A stretch of 64,000 nt of DNA from Metallyticus violacea (GCA_030762175.1 CM060831.1:96639001-96703000); one strand, 5' to 3'; positions 24,196 through 34,759 are shown, counted from the first letter of the stretch. The notes: a model not told the origin generated them from the letters alone. Made by a program: numbers and translations.

Positions 24196-25001
24196 GATCT
24201 CCCTCATTGAGATGCATTACAGGAACTAAATGGTAAGTAATCGTGCAAGTTACTGTTCTTTTTTACTTGTCTAAGGTCAGTTAAGGCCAACTTCCCTCAG
24301 CTGGAGTAGACGGCTGAATCAAGACAGACAAATTCGCTTCTGCAGAAAAGGAGTTTATTTATTTGGACACTAAAGCGAATTCATTGCTGAGACAAATAGC
24401 TGGTCACATAAACAAAAGTTAAATATTTTCTCATGCTTGCGCGATGCCTACTCTTTGGAAATTTGGAATTCCTTTTGCACATAACCTGGATAATAATTAC
24501 TCCATGTCCTTTCCGTTCATGTTTCTTATAGCATCTCTTACACGTCGTTCTGGTTATCGTGTGCATCAACTTCACTAACTGAGACACACTTCAGCCAGTT
24601 TAGACATTCTCATTATTTGCCACTTCATATATCTCAGGTTTTCTTTCTGTTTATAAACTATTTGCACCAAGTTCTTAATTTTAGGCCCCATTGACAATGA
24701 AAATTAAACGTAATCACAATAAAATAAGACGTAACACATTAACTTAGTAGTATGTAGGCATTCACAATGAAAGATGCAAACAAAAGTAAGAACAAGCGAA
24801 GATCAAGTAAACGGTGATTGAAAATGGCTGTGTCTGAGCAGACGGCGGTAACGTTTATGTATATGCAAAGTGCAGTAACTAATTTGCTTGGAGTAATAAC
24901 AGCAAGGATATCTTTCTCATAATGCAATTAATCATTTGTCCGTTAACGTCATTCTGTCTACAGAGTGACTGATCTTCAGCTCTCTCTACCCTTGCTCTTG
25001 C

Positions 25002-25527
25002 CCTTACACGGAGCACGGAAATCAAGTGCAATTCTTGCTGCTAGCTGCTGCAAGTCCCGAGCGATAGCGGAGAGAGCCGCACTACTGTGCGTGGTCAATA
25101 TTACATGTATTATTTTTTTTTTTGTTAAACATAATGTAACATATGGGTTGTCCTCCATAACTTTTAAATATAAATTGATAAGGGATTGATAGGCAGGTAA
25201 AATATTGTAACAGGGGCAAACCTTCTCCTATTGGAATTCGCAATTAATTCATACATAACGTAACCTAACCTAACCTCGGTTAGATCCTAGAAACCGATGG
25301 ATCCAGTAGTTTTTCGTAAATGTTAATTGATAAGGGCGGGTAAATCCTGTAATGGTGGCAAATCTCCAGAAAAAACCCATAAACATCAACTTATAGCGCA
25401 TTCACTGCGTGCTACTATTCGCTTGAAAGCCTTATTATCAGCTATATCTGTGGAAGTCACTACATAGCTCGGGACTTGCAGCAGCAAGCAGCAAGAGTTG
25501 CATTTGATTTCCGTGCTCCGTGTAAGG
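25002..25527. mobile_element. inner inverted-repeat element
   Basis: Arms of 59 bp with about four mismatches: left 25002-25060 starts CCTTACACGGAGCACGGAAA and ends GCTGCAAGTCCCGA; right 25469-25527 is the inverse, starting TCGGGACTTGCAGCAGCAAG and ending GTGCTCCGTGTAAGG. The 400-bp interior is non-coding and contains a TAACC-type telomere-like tract. No target duplication was identified. Confidence 0.75.
25261..25276. repeat. short telomere-like (CCTAA)n tract
   Basis: Three AACCT units, the complement of the insect telomeric TTAGG repeat. It is too short to mark a telomere and may be chance or an interstitial remnant. Confidence 0.5.
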
Positions 25528-25869
25528 ATAAATTCTACCGCAGAGCTCTACAAACAGAGCAGCTGTGTTCCGATTGACTGAATTCTGGAATTTAAGTTAG
25601 ACGTAGACGCAAAAACCTTGGGCCGTGCAAGTTTACGTCTAATTGTACGTTTATTTTTATGTTTACGTGATTCATTGTGAATCGTTCCATTACAACACAT
25701 AGCATTTAGCTTTACGTTTAAGTTTAGGTTACGTTTAATTATCATTGTGAATGGGGCCTTCTATCAGCAAGGTCTTCTATCTGTGTCAACAAAAATTTCT
25801 TGCTATCCTTGAAACAGACAAAGACGTGGAAGAGTTTCTGAAGTTGTAAACGAGGACTAGTCAATAAAG

Positions 25870-26288
25870 AAGAATTATAATTTTTTTGACAACGTATCTT
25901 TATTCATTCTTATAATTTTTTGTGATATTCCTCAAAGTAATTCCTATTGGATGCAATGACCTATCGCAGCGTTTCTGCCAGTTTTCAAAGACTGCTAAAA
26001 ACCACTTTTAAACAGTCCTTCAGAATCAACTACGCAGACTTCACCGCTGCTCCGATGATGGAAAATTCCTCCCACGAGGGTGTTTCTTCAATTTGAGGAA
26101 AAGGTAAAAGTCACATGGGAGTAACGGGAGGGTGAGAGACACGCTTATTGATTTTTGTTAGATATTCAGTGACAGCATCTGCGATGTACGGCTGGTCAGC
26201 ATCCCGCATTTGTGATAGAGCTCTGCAGAGTTTTCAAGCACACCAGTTACAGCTGGTACATGACCATAACTTTCCCAGCACATGCAAC

Positions 26289-26340
<52 letters not shown>

Positions 26341-26470
26341 GTGTTATTGATGATGGAGATTTATTTCCACATAGAGCTTTGCTGTTTGCTCTAATGATTT
26401 AAATGATGTAGTCAAGTTTCATCAACAAATCCCTTTTTGTTCGGGAATCGACAGTCTTGGAGCTGACCGA
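25870..26470 (-). pseudogene. mariner transposase relic split by poly-T
   Basis: Read on the minus strand, from 26470 down. Around 26410-26360 the frame (with stops) gives a DET-LHH motif and then SKQQSSMWK, the first catalytic Asp region of mariners. Then comes a run of 48 T (poly-A on this strand) at 26292-26339, exactly where mariners have a lysine run. It is followed by ACAGKVMVM, then near 26195-26155 a worn D-AxPxIADAVTEYLTK segment (second Asp region), then HPP and CDFYLF (third region, part deleted) near 26130-26090, and finally NRNYFEEYH near 25945-25925, the family's usual C-terminus. Many stops and shifts. No terminal repeats recognised. Confidence 0.75.
26292..26339. repeat. 48-base poly-T tract
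   Basis: 48 consecutive T inside the mariner relic, coding lysine on the minus strand. Confidence 0.97.
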
Positions 26471-26504
26471 GCACAAACATGACTCTCAGTTACCAACGAG
26501 TGGG

Positions 26505-26710
26505 GGGCGTAAAAATCCTAAGTATGGCTTCCTTCGGAAGGGAAGTAAAGCCGTGGGTCCCGTGTCATACATTTACAACACGAAAAAGAACCTCAAGCCT
26601 GAAAGAAAGGCCTCTGAGCAAAATTTGTCGGCCGTTTCACGCCCTGAATTGAATGTCCCAGCGTCCCGCTGATGACCTGAGTTGCTAAAGAGCATCCGTA
26701 ACCAAAAAAA

Positions 26711-26744
<34 letters not shown>

Positions 26745-26762
26745 AAACAAAAAAACAAAACA
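26505..26762 (+). mobile_element. SINE-B copy 3, 5'-truncated, with target duplication
   Basis: Starts within the body at GGGGCGTAAAAATCCTAAGT, runs to the 3' end (GATGACCTGAGTTGCTAAAG) and has a long A-rich tail with C interruptions (26703-26762). Flanking 10-bp duplications AACGAGTGGG at 26495-26504 and 26763-26772 show it inserted as a truncated copy. Confidence 0.9.
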
Positions 26763-26813
26763 AACGAGTGGGTGGTACTTAGCGAAATTTTCAGAATTTC
26801 TGAAAAAGTTCTT

Positions 26814-27085
26814 TTTTTGGGGGGGGGATGGTGTTTAACGCCCGTTTTTACTACTGAGGCACCACAGGCGCTGGACACTGATGATACATGAGATGAAATG
26901 ATAAATTGAGAAAGGATTTTTTAAGGAAGGAAACGTTCCAAGTCTAAGTTTAGGGTACCTCCCCAGCATTTGCCATATATGAGGACTGAGGAAAACCTGG
27001 AAAAAACCTTAGTCAGGGAGGACGGTCCTAGCGAGATTCGAAACCCAGACCTTCCGCTCAGGAGACCTCGGCCAACCGTGGCGGT
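26814..27085 (-). mobile_element. SINE-A copy 3, internal deletion in head
   Basis: Minus-strand copy: tail GATGGTGTTTAACGCCCG at the left, head CCGTGGCGGT at the right. The D-arm region (normally including GGTCGTTAAGGCGCGGACTC) is partly deleted. A 12-bp duplication with one mismatch, GAAAAAGTTCTT at 26802-26813 and GAAAATGTTCTT at 27086-27097, flanks it. Confidence 0.9.
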
Positions 27086-27097
27086 GAAAATGTTCTT

Positions 27098-28035
27098 AAT
27101 GTTTGTTCAATGTCACATGGCACAACGACATGTGTTAATTTTTACTTTCGTTAGAGCACACACTGGAACAACTGATTGCCTCCCGCCTTTCATAAGCCTC
27201 CTGTAACAGCATAAGCAGGCTTTCAGAGCAGTGTATTATTCATCGTGTGTCACCTTCATTTTACTGTAAATGGAACTGAACATGTCTCAACTTGGACACC
27301 TCTAACAAGTGGGAACGTAAAGTGACGATAATAAAACTAGTAGCACAGGCACATTGCGCATTGAACTAACTAAATATTGTAAAGTTAAATTTTAGCGAGT
27401 GATATTACAACTGTAAAAATTATGACCTTTTTTATTAAACAACTCTCGTATTTCAGATATCTTATTTTCATCCCTGATCAAATCTATTGGTTTCCCAGAT
27501 CCTTCGAATGTTAGTAGGCATCACTATACGGTGTCGGGTATGCAATCCTTACAAGACGTGGGAGAAAATCAAGGCGTGCTATCTTTAATGATGTTGCCAT
27601 ATTTTCAAAGTGCGTTAACTTCTTATATGTTACACTACCTTTGCCTGCATTTTGGTATAGCATAGTGATTTATTCAGGAAGGTCTTACGAGAATAAGACA
27701 GGTAGTAATGTGTCACAACACTTCTGAAATTCTTGTAGCTTCACAAGTGTTAAAATGAAGGAAAAAATCAAAATACTACCTTTGAGATAGGAAAATGTTA
27801 AGATCACAGATTTTCGGTTTACCGTGTCGATGGTCTGACCATCTAACGTACCCTGCCCTATTCGACCATAGCCGCGAATCTTCCCTATCTGAGTTTATTT
27901 ACCCTGGAGACTGCAAAGAGGCGACACAACTTTCTAGAACTTATGGCCCAGGACTCATAATTAACCGCACTACAGTCTTAATTTATAAGAAAAGCGAATT
28001 TTCACACAAAGCTTTGAAATAAGAGTCAGTTAGGA
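27098..28035. other. anonymous DNA
   Basis: No gene or recognised repeat. A 75-codon plus-strand open frame (27795-28022) has no known motif. Confidence 0.4.
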
Positions 28036-28325
28036 AAAAAAAAATGATGTAAGGTCCGGACTAGAACCACAGATTTCCGTGCCGATGCTCTTACACCTGA
28101 AGCTACCTGTTCCGGGTTTTATGAACCATTCGAAATTAGTTACACTTAGTACCTAAAGATATCAGAATAGATGGTCAGCCCATCGATTCAAGTGTCATCT
28201 AAGTTATTATATGAGTTTGAAATGGGCGCTAATTTGTTTAGAGACCTCATTTTTTCAGACACGGAGTTCGAAAAACCTATGGACGATGACTGGGTTTGAA
28301 CCTGCGAATCCCTAGACCACCGAGA
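28036..28325 (-). mobile_element. possible tRNA-like relics (two)
   Basis: Minus strand, about 28110-28045: GGTAGCTTCAGGTGTAAGAG followed by GGTTCTAGTCCGG has the layout of box A and box B. Minus strand, about 28325-28285: TCTCGGTGGTCTAG then GCAGGTTCAAACCC is a second, internally shortened tRNA-like pair. Both may be heads of old SINEs of yet other families. Confidence 0.35.
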
Positions 28326-29225
28326 CAATAAAATAACATTCTAATACCTTGAATTTTTCTCGCAAGGCTTTATTCTACCTTTGATCTATACTTTGAAGAA
28401 AATCCTACAAAATACTTTGAACTTATTTTACTATCTCATGAAAAAACAACGATTAAGACAAAAGAAACCTTTTTAGCAAGCCCTATTGCAATAGAAGGTA
28501 ACGCCAGACAGGTAAAACATTTTATAGGTGATTCAGCGGGTTTTTCACTGCTTGATTAATGAAAAGTAGTCGCATATTTGATTAGCTGTGAATTAAAAAG
28601 TTATATTAATCGCTTACACCTATTCTGATATGAGATTTGAAGTAATGTTATCCATTGATTAACAGCTTATATCATGCTATATTTAAAATGAAATTTGTAA
28701 TTCAAAATGAAATAAACAAGGTCTTGCGATATCAAACCACGCACTTGTGAGAAAAAAAGAGTGACTATGTTAGTGAAGAATTATTTTTTATAACAGCACT
28801 GTGTGATCGCCATTTCAAAATATGTCTCATTCAATGCGTACGCGAGGAAACTGAGCGGTGTATACCGGAAATAATTTTCAAAGTGTGTTGGGAGTTCCCC
28901 ATTTGTTTGGAATGTAACTTGATCTTGCGCAGGAGAAAGCACGTCCCTACAGATGAACCTCTGCTCTTCTCTAGCGTTTGTTCCGCCTCCCGCTGGACCA
29001 CTGGCACACGCCTCTGCCTCCCCTCGAAATCCTTTCCTTGCGAGCAAGAACGGTACAACTTCCTGCCTCTAAGCCGCGATGCTTTTAATGAGCATTTATT
29101 AGTACTGCAATTTATTTTCGCAGCCTAGGGTCGAAAACCCTATGACTTAAGTAATGAATTTACAGAAAGAATTCCTTTTCAAAAGCAAGTTGCATATTTT
29201 GTTTACATCTATTTCTAATTACTGT
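28326..29225. other. anonymous DNA with a CpG-enriched patch
   Basis: 28840-29110 is richer in G, C and CpG than its surroundings and is open in overlapping frames on both strands (minus 29047-28781 and 29058-28831, plus 28883-29128). No domain, start context or splice signal decides between them; it may be a gene remnant or an unrecognised repeat. Confidence 0.35.
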
Positions 29226-29468
29226 ATTTATTTAAGGACGATCTTTATCATTAGCGTTCCATTCAATCCCAGGCGGATTAATTTTGTTCAGAAGCATGTT
29301 CTTTCAGACTTAAGGTTCTTTTACGTCCAGTAAATCTCCGAGGTGTCCTCGACTTTACTTCCCTTCCGAAGGAAGCCATACTTAGAACATTTAAGCATGA
29401 AAAAATACATCGACCCTAACGGCAATTGGTTCTACGAGGCAGGTATGGTTACCAGCACCGACACCGTC
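29226..29468 (-). mobile_element. SINE-B copy 4, worn
   Basis: Diverged minus-strand copy: TATTTAAGGACGATCTTTAT at left, CCTTCCGAAGGAAGCCATAC in the body and a tRNA head (AGGCAGGTATGGTTACCA) at right with the end of the head decayed. Confidence 0.8.
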
Positions 29469-29494
29469 CATTTCTGAACTCATTTTGCAAGTTA

Positions 29495-30105
29495 AAAGGG
29501 GCGTTCGGAAATGAATTACAATGGTAGTTTTATGCAACGTGATTCAATGCGATATCTCAATATACTCCCAAACAACGTCAAAGCACCAGTAAATCAAACG
29601 ACTGTTTGAGAGTACTACACCACCACTCATGGACATTTTCTCGCTGTTGCCGATCTTTTTTACCTCGCAGCGAGTTTTTAACGTTGTCGGATAAGACAAC
29701 CAGATGGAGCGAGATCCGGTGAACATGGTGGATGCGGCACAACAGTGAACCCAAGCTATGCCGACTTTGCGGTCTAGTGTTGCTGATGTGGGTCATGTTG
29801 GAGGCACAAGACATGAATAAGGTGTATGGTAGAGACAGTCAGTAGCTTATCCATAAAAAGCTGGATCTTCATTATGCATTTGCAGTAGCCGACGTCAGAA
29901 TTCAACCCTTTTGTGCTTCTGTACAGGAGTTTCTTGACCACGTGCTGCAGTTAGACGTCTATGGATTTCTGATGTTTTGACGCCCTCCTTCCTGGAAAAC
30001 CACGCGGCCCATCGTTGTTCACGTCTTTCTCTACATTACTCGACAATACATCTGGCGTCTGTATGGACGTGCCCATAGAATGCGATATTAGTAAAACAGC
30101 CCTCG
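29495..30105 (-). mobile_element. mariner deletion copy, decayed
   Basis: TA at 29493-29494 and 30106-30107. On the minus strand the right end reads CGAGGGCTGTTTTACTAATA, a mariner-style terminus; the left end (AAAGGGGCGTTCGGAAATGA) matches it only weakly. From the right, GVKTSEIHRRL (about 29975-29940) is the N-terminal HTH of mariner transposases. Further left, HPPCSPDLAP (about 29735-29705) is the third catalytic motif, followed by VHEW and the C-terminal region. The middle of the gene is deleted and stops are present. Confidence 0.75.
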
Positions 30106-30109
30106 TAGA

Positions 30110-30393
30110 TTTTTAATAATGTTTAACGCCCGTTTTTACTACTGAGGCACTACAGGCTGTGAACACTGGTGATACATGACATGAAATGATATATTGGGAA
30201 AGGATTAATTTTTTTTAAGGAAGGAAAAGTTACAGGCCTAAGTTTAGGGCACCCCCCCGGCATTTGCCATTTATGAGGACCGAGGAAAACCTGGAAAACA
30301 CCTCATTCAGGGAGGACGGTCCTGGCGGGATTCGAACCCCAGACCTTCCGCTTACGAGTCCGCTCCTTAACGACCTCGGCTACCCGTGGCGGT
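30110..30393 (-). mobile_element. SINE-A copy 4, complete
   Basis: Minus strand: TGTTTAACGCCCGTTTTTAC tail at left, intact head ending CGGCTACCCGTGGCGGT at 30393. It sits five bases from the mariner end on its left and directly joins a SINE-B on its right. Confidence 0.92.
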
Positions 30394-30646
30394 TTTAACA
30401 TCTCAGGTCATCAGCGTCCCATAATTCAGGGCGCGAAAGGACGGCAAATTTTGCTCAGAGGCCTATTTTTTCATGCTTGAGGTTCTTTTTCGTGCCGTAA
30501 ATGTACGACATGGGATCCTTCTTCCTATACTTACTCATACTTAGGAGTTTTACGCCCGAAGAAATCTATAGATCCTGGCCGGATTTGAACTCGCGATCTT
30601 GGGTTTAGAAGGCAAGTATGGTTACCACTACACCACCAGAATAGAC
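30394..30646 (-). mobile_element. SINE-B copy 5
   Basis: Minus strand, from TTTAACATCTCAGGTCATCA to the head GGCAAGTATGGTTACCACTA at 30611-30640. The last 20 or so bases of the family 3' end are missing where it meets SINE-A copy 4. Confidence 0.9.
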
Positions 30647-31211
30647 ATATATATAGAAAAGATGAAGCAAAAGGAATCAGGTGACGGAAAACACGAACTA
30701 CTCATTCAGTGATATTTTCTGCAATTAAAATGGGTCCTACCTTTTCGTATGCGGGACGTTTTCTCCCCCAACACCGCTGCAAACGTGGTGTGATTCTATT
30801 TCAGTTGCAGGGGGTCAGTTCAAACGGCACGCGATACTGACCGGCATATTCCGGTATTTCTGGAAGTGTTTCTCTTGAGCATCTGCCTTCAATCAAGTGC
30901 TTTGGTGGGTCACTAAACTGGCCCACCGGGGACTCCTTCCCCTTAGGAGTTTTATAACCGTTCCTCAGCTGAACATGCGCAGAGTGGATTCGATAAAAAC
31001 AGTTTCGTTTGCACCAGACCCAATGCGATTAAACTTTGTAGTATGTATCCCATTTTTATTGTAAACACCGTTCGCTGTAAAATTAATGGTAAGTTTATAA
31101 ATTATTATTGACTGTAGGGAATATGTAGAAAGTTGTACGAGAAGGTAGGTAAAAGTACTGCGTTAAAAAAGAACGAGTTGAAAACAATTAATGCAATGAA
31201 TATGTTTAATA
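30647..31211. other. anonymous DNA
   Basis: A less AT-rich patch at 30730-31000 has no recognised coding or repeat motif. Confidence 0.4.
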
Positions 31212-31326
31212 TACAGGGCTATTCGAAAAGAAGGAACAGATTTCAAACATTTATTTCTTCCAAACTACCAAAGATAGAAACACAATTCCAGCGTTTCTGG
31301 AAAGAGAAAAGTTCAATTTTCACTTT

Positions 31327-32360
31327 TTATGCATCCAATATGAGCACATGTGTTACACGACAAATATCAAAACGGTGGCTCATTTCTTGCCACACACGAA
31401 TCAGCTGGTCTCTAGTTATCGAATTCACAGCTTCAACAATTCGATGTCGAGACTTTCAAGAGTGTTAGCCATAAGGGGGATAAAAACACAGATAAAAGTC
31501 ACAAGGAGTAAGGTCTGGAGACCTGGGAGGCCACCGGCAATGAAGTTGATCTTCTTCTCCTCTTCCAATCCAACGTCCTGAAATGGTGTCATTCAGGTAA
31601 CGTCGGACGTGCTTAGAGAAATGAGGCGGGGCACCATCTTGCATGATGATGAAGTCATCTGAATCATCTTCAAGATGAGGAAATAACCAGTTTTGAAGCA
31701 TGTGTAGATAGGTTAGTCCTGTCATAGTGTTCTCCATGAAGAAGTAGGTCCATAAACTTTGTTTACAGATATGGCATAGAAGACATTAATCTTGGGTGAA
31801 TCTCTTTATGTTCAATAACTGACACAGGATTTTTACTTGCCCAAATTTTAACCTTATACCGACTAACTTTACCGGAAAGATGAAAAATGGATTCATCGGA
31901 AAAAAATAATCGTTCAGAAAATTTGTCTTCTTCCATATCATCTAGCATACAAATGCAAAATTCGTACCTTTTGTTGTGGTTGTAAGGATGCAATGCTTGC
32001 AATAACTGCAGTTTGTATGGCTCCAGGTGCAGATGGTGTTTCAGAACTCGCCATACCGTTGGTTGAGGAATGTTAAGTTCCTTCCTTGCTCGTGCTGTGG
32101 AATTTTTGGGGCTCCTTTCGTAAACTGTGCGAATACGCTCGACATTTTCATTCGATGTGCGTGAACGTCCCGTGCTTTTCCGCTTGCAGATGCAACATCT
32201 TCTACGAATTTTCGATGCCACTGCATCGAAAATTCTTAAATCTGCTTATGGCAGGCGGTAGTTTATTAAACTGACGGTGAAAAGCACGCTGAACTCCAAT
32301 AATGAACTCTAGTTTTGCTAATTGTAGCACACAAAATGCTTTTTTCTGTTGTGTCGCCAT
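31327..32360 (-). pseudogene. Tc1/mariner-like transposase (D-40-D), frameshifted
   Basis: The start is ATG at 32358-32360 (MATQQKKAFCVLQLAKLE), a helix-turn-helix start typical of mariner-like insect transposases. About 50 codons on, the frame shifts; the next block (from about 32190) has KRKSTGRSRTSNENVERIR and then NIPQPTVWRVLK, the second HTH. Catalytic motifs: FFSDESIFHLSG (Asp codon 31895-31897), IMQDGAPPHF (Asp 31636-31638), and RSPDLTPCDFYL (Asp 31513-31515). The last two are in one frame with 40 residues between them, unlike the 34 of classical mariners. A stop after SSMPYL and two frame changes interrupt it; the C-terminus (RVWQEMSHRFDICRV) ends at TAA 31327-31329. About 345 codons without the shifts, a normal family length. 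Not functional as it stands. Confidence 0.9.
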
Positions 32361-32445
32361 TTTACTACGGACAATCAACATGGCAAGCAACAGCGCCAAT
32401 GCGGTTGTGATTGGAACTTCTACCTGGACAGTTCAAATTTTAAAC

Positions 32446-32507
32446 TTTTGTCTGTCCAGGAGCGTTGGAATTATGGTTTTGTCTGTCCAGGAGCGTTGGA
32501 ATTATGG
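32446..32507. repeat. 31-bp tandem duplication
   Basis: Two consecutive identical 31-base units (each containing GTCTGTCCAGGAGCGTTGGA) within the subterminal region of the Tc1/mariner element. Confidence 0.95.
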
Positions 32508-32573
32508 TTCTACCTTTTATAATTTGGAAGAAAGAAATGTCTGAAATCTGTTCCTTGTTTTTGGATAGCCCTG

Positions 32574-33630
32574 TAAAGTTTATAACCATTCTTGAAAATA
32601 CAACGCGTTACGTGAAAACATGCAAACGACTTCAATTTCACTATTGGTAACTGTGGCGGTATTTGTTATATATTTATTTATTATTTTTAGGTTGTGATTG
32701 GGTTTGGATTCATTGTGAATAAGGAAATGATCGAATTTTATAAATGGATTAGTATCTTAGGTATGATTGGTATAACCTCCATTCAGTACCGCAATATAGA
32801 AATGTTTCTTCCTCGGCTATAAACTCAATTTATTAGCTGAACGTTTTTGTGATTCACTATCACAGGGAAAGGAGATGATAAACAAACAAAAATATAACAT
32901 TCGTAGTTCCAGTTTTCACAATTTATTAACACCTTTGCTTTTTTCTAACACTTTTCCCTTTCACTTCAGCACCAAGTGACAAACAAAGTAATAAGTTCAT
33001 TGCAGCTGCTTTTATTAATTCGTCCGTCCGTCGGTCTAGGCGCTATAAACATATTCAGCATGGCTTTCTAAATGTCACGTGATTTGTTCTTCATATTGGT
33101 GGACTTCTGTGCTAATTTATCATCGCTTAATTCTTATAGGATATATTCTAAGATTTTATTCGGGTTCACCCACAGCAAAATCTTAAGTCTTAGACTCTTG
33201 ACATAAATAATATATTAAAAGAGAGCTGTAACAGAGGTTTATGATACAATCTGGATATTTATTGCCTGAGTTTTCCCTACACTGTTAAGAAAAAAATTGC
33301 TCGTCCTTTCCAAATTCCTGAGATCATGTTTTGTTCAACATTCGGTTGTTTTCCAATGCGTGGCTTCCCTTTCAATTGTATTTTATCTTCTTTCTTATAC
33401 ATGTAACAACATGTGTAAACCCTTTTGGTGAGTATATTATATATAAATATTATTTCTAAGCGGGCCTGGAATCGATTTTAGACAATAATTATCTCATAAT
33501 AATTACACATTTCTGGAGAACAGTAGCAATTCTAATGCAATTGACAGGGGGAAAAAAAAAGGCGGGAGTTCTACTTCCATAAAAACAACTTCATCTTATT
33601 GAGCTATAAAGCAGAAACTAATTAATATAC
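32574..33630. other. anonymous AT-rich DNA
   Basis: No feature recognised. Confidence 0.4.
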
Positions 33631-33633
33631 AGG

Positions 33634-34757
33634 GTGATCCGTCTGGGTATGGAAGTTAAACATTTACTACTGAACTTTATATTTTGAAACTTGGTATATA
33701 TAACATTCAAAGATGGGAGACTTCTCAGAATGCTACATGGCTCCATTGTTCGCTCTGCACAACTCATAATGGTGATGTAATTCACCCCTTGTCCATTGTA
33801 ATATTACTAGAGTACTTTTTTTTGGAAAGTTTGAGTAATTTTAATTTGAGATCATCAATCATCCTGAATTTCTGTGAACCCCTAGATCTGGGGAGTTTGG
33901 GGGCCGCAAAATTGATCTCTCACGACCACACCACGTTTGAAAGTGGTATTTAGATAACGATCAGCCTCACATGTCCAGCGAGGGGGTACACTATCTTGCT
34001 GGAACCGTATTGCTTTCTTTCTCAGGTTGTGGCAACGGAAACAAATTCATAGCGTACTGTCTTACCTGTAAAGAAGAATAGCCCATACACTTTATTGGAG
34101 CTTATTCCACACCATAGTTAACTTTTAGATTTCATCTTTCAAGTTCGTAGCAGAGAAGTGCATTTTCCCTTGACCAAATAATGCAGTTGTAAGTATTTAC
34201 TCACCCGCTTCGTCTGTAATAGTCATTTGTTTAAGAAGCCGTCATCATCTTCAATCCGTTGACATCATGGATGTAAAATTGAGACGAGCTTTATGATCTT
34301 CATCGCGTAAGGCGTGTAGACGTTGTAAGTGATTGGGTACAGTTTCAGGTATTTCGAACAAAACAGGGCGTATATGATACACCCATCTCTGCTGACAGTA
34401 CCTTAAATTTTTCGTAGGGCTCAATGTTATGGTCTCATAGACAGCTGCTTCTGTATTGGGTTTCGTTTACAAACTCCTGCATTTTTTTAAACACAGAACC
34501 TGTTTCTACAAATGTTCCATACCACATTTCTTTGAACTTGTTTAACACTCTCAAATTCAGTATATCAAAGAACGCATTTCGTTCGCTGTTAATTTGTAGT
34601 AGTTATTTCAATCGTCTACGATTTTCATTTACCATTATGCATTGTTGATTTTCCTTCTTGCTATGTGTGAGTAACTTCCATCTTTTAAGCAAAATATTAT
34701 CAACAAGGCATATCTCCCACGATTATATTACCATTTGATGTTATCCATACCCTGAAA
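33634..34757 (-). mobile_element. heavily decayed mariner-like element
   Basis: The left end begins CAGGGTGATCCGTCTGGG after TA. On the minus strand, right to left, I can read worn transposase motifs: a FVETGSVFKKM HTH end (about 34520-34480), HLQRLHALRDEDHKARLNF (about 34340-34280), TITDEAG (first Asp, about 34225), FQQDSVPPRW (second Asp, about 34005) and NSPDLG (third Asp, about 33890). Stops occur throughout. The right end near CATACCCTGAAAG (34747-34759) is only a guess, as it does not clearly invert the left. Confidence 0.65.
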
Positions 34758-34759
34758 GT

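Larger units (their letters stand above)
24684..25758. mobile_element. miniature inverted-repeat element (outer), carrying a nested one
   Basis: The left end reads GGCCCCATTGACAATGAAAA then TTAAACGTAA, and the right end is its inverse, TTACGTTTAATT then ATCATTGTGAATGGGGCC. Further matching, such as a second ATTCACAATGAA in each arm (about 24759 and 25671), extends the similarity to roughly 100 bp. There is no coding capacity. No convincing target duplication was seen, so the superfamily is open. The middle is occupied by the inner element at 25002-25527. Confidence 0.68.
31214..32573 (-). mobile_element. Tc1/mariner-superfamily element, nearly full length
   Basis: The 1,360-bp element has long inverted ends: CAGGGCTATTCGAAAAGAAG at left and, inverted, CAGGGCTATCCAAAAACAAG at right, with similarity continuing for about 60 bp (GGAACAGATTTCAAACATTT versus GGAACAGATTTCAGACATTT). 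TA flanks it at 31212-31213 and 32574-32575. One transposase gene occupies it on the minus strand. A 31-bp tandem duplication lies just inside the right end (32446-32507). Confidence 0.93.

Noticed and set aside
25261..25276. Telomere or subtelomere
   Set aside because: Only three CCTAA units and they sit inside a miniature transposon.
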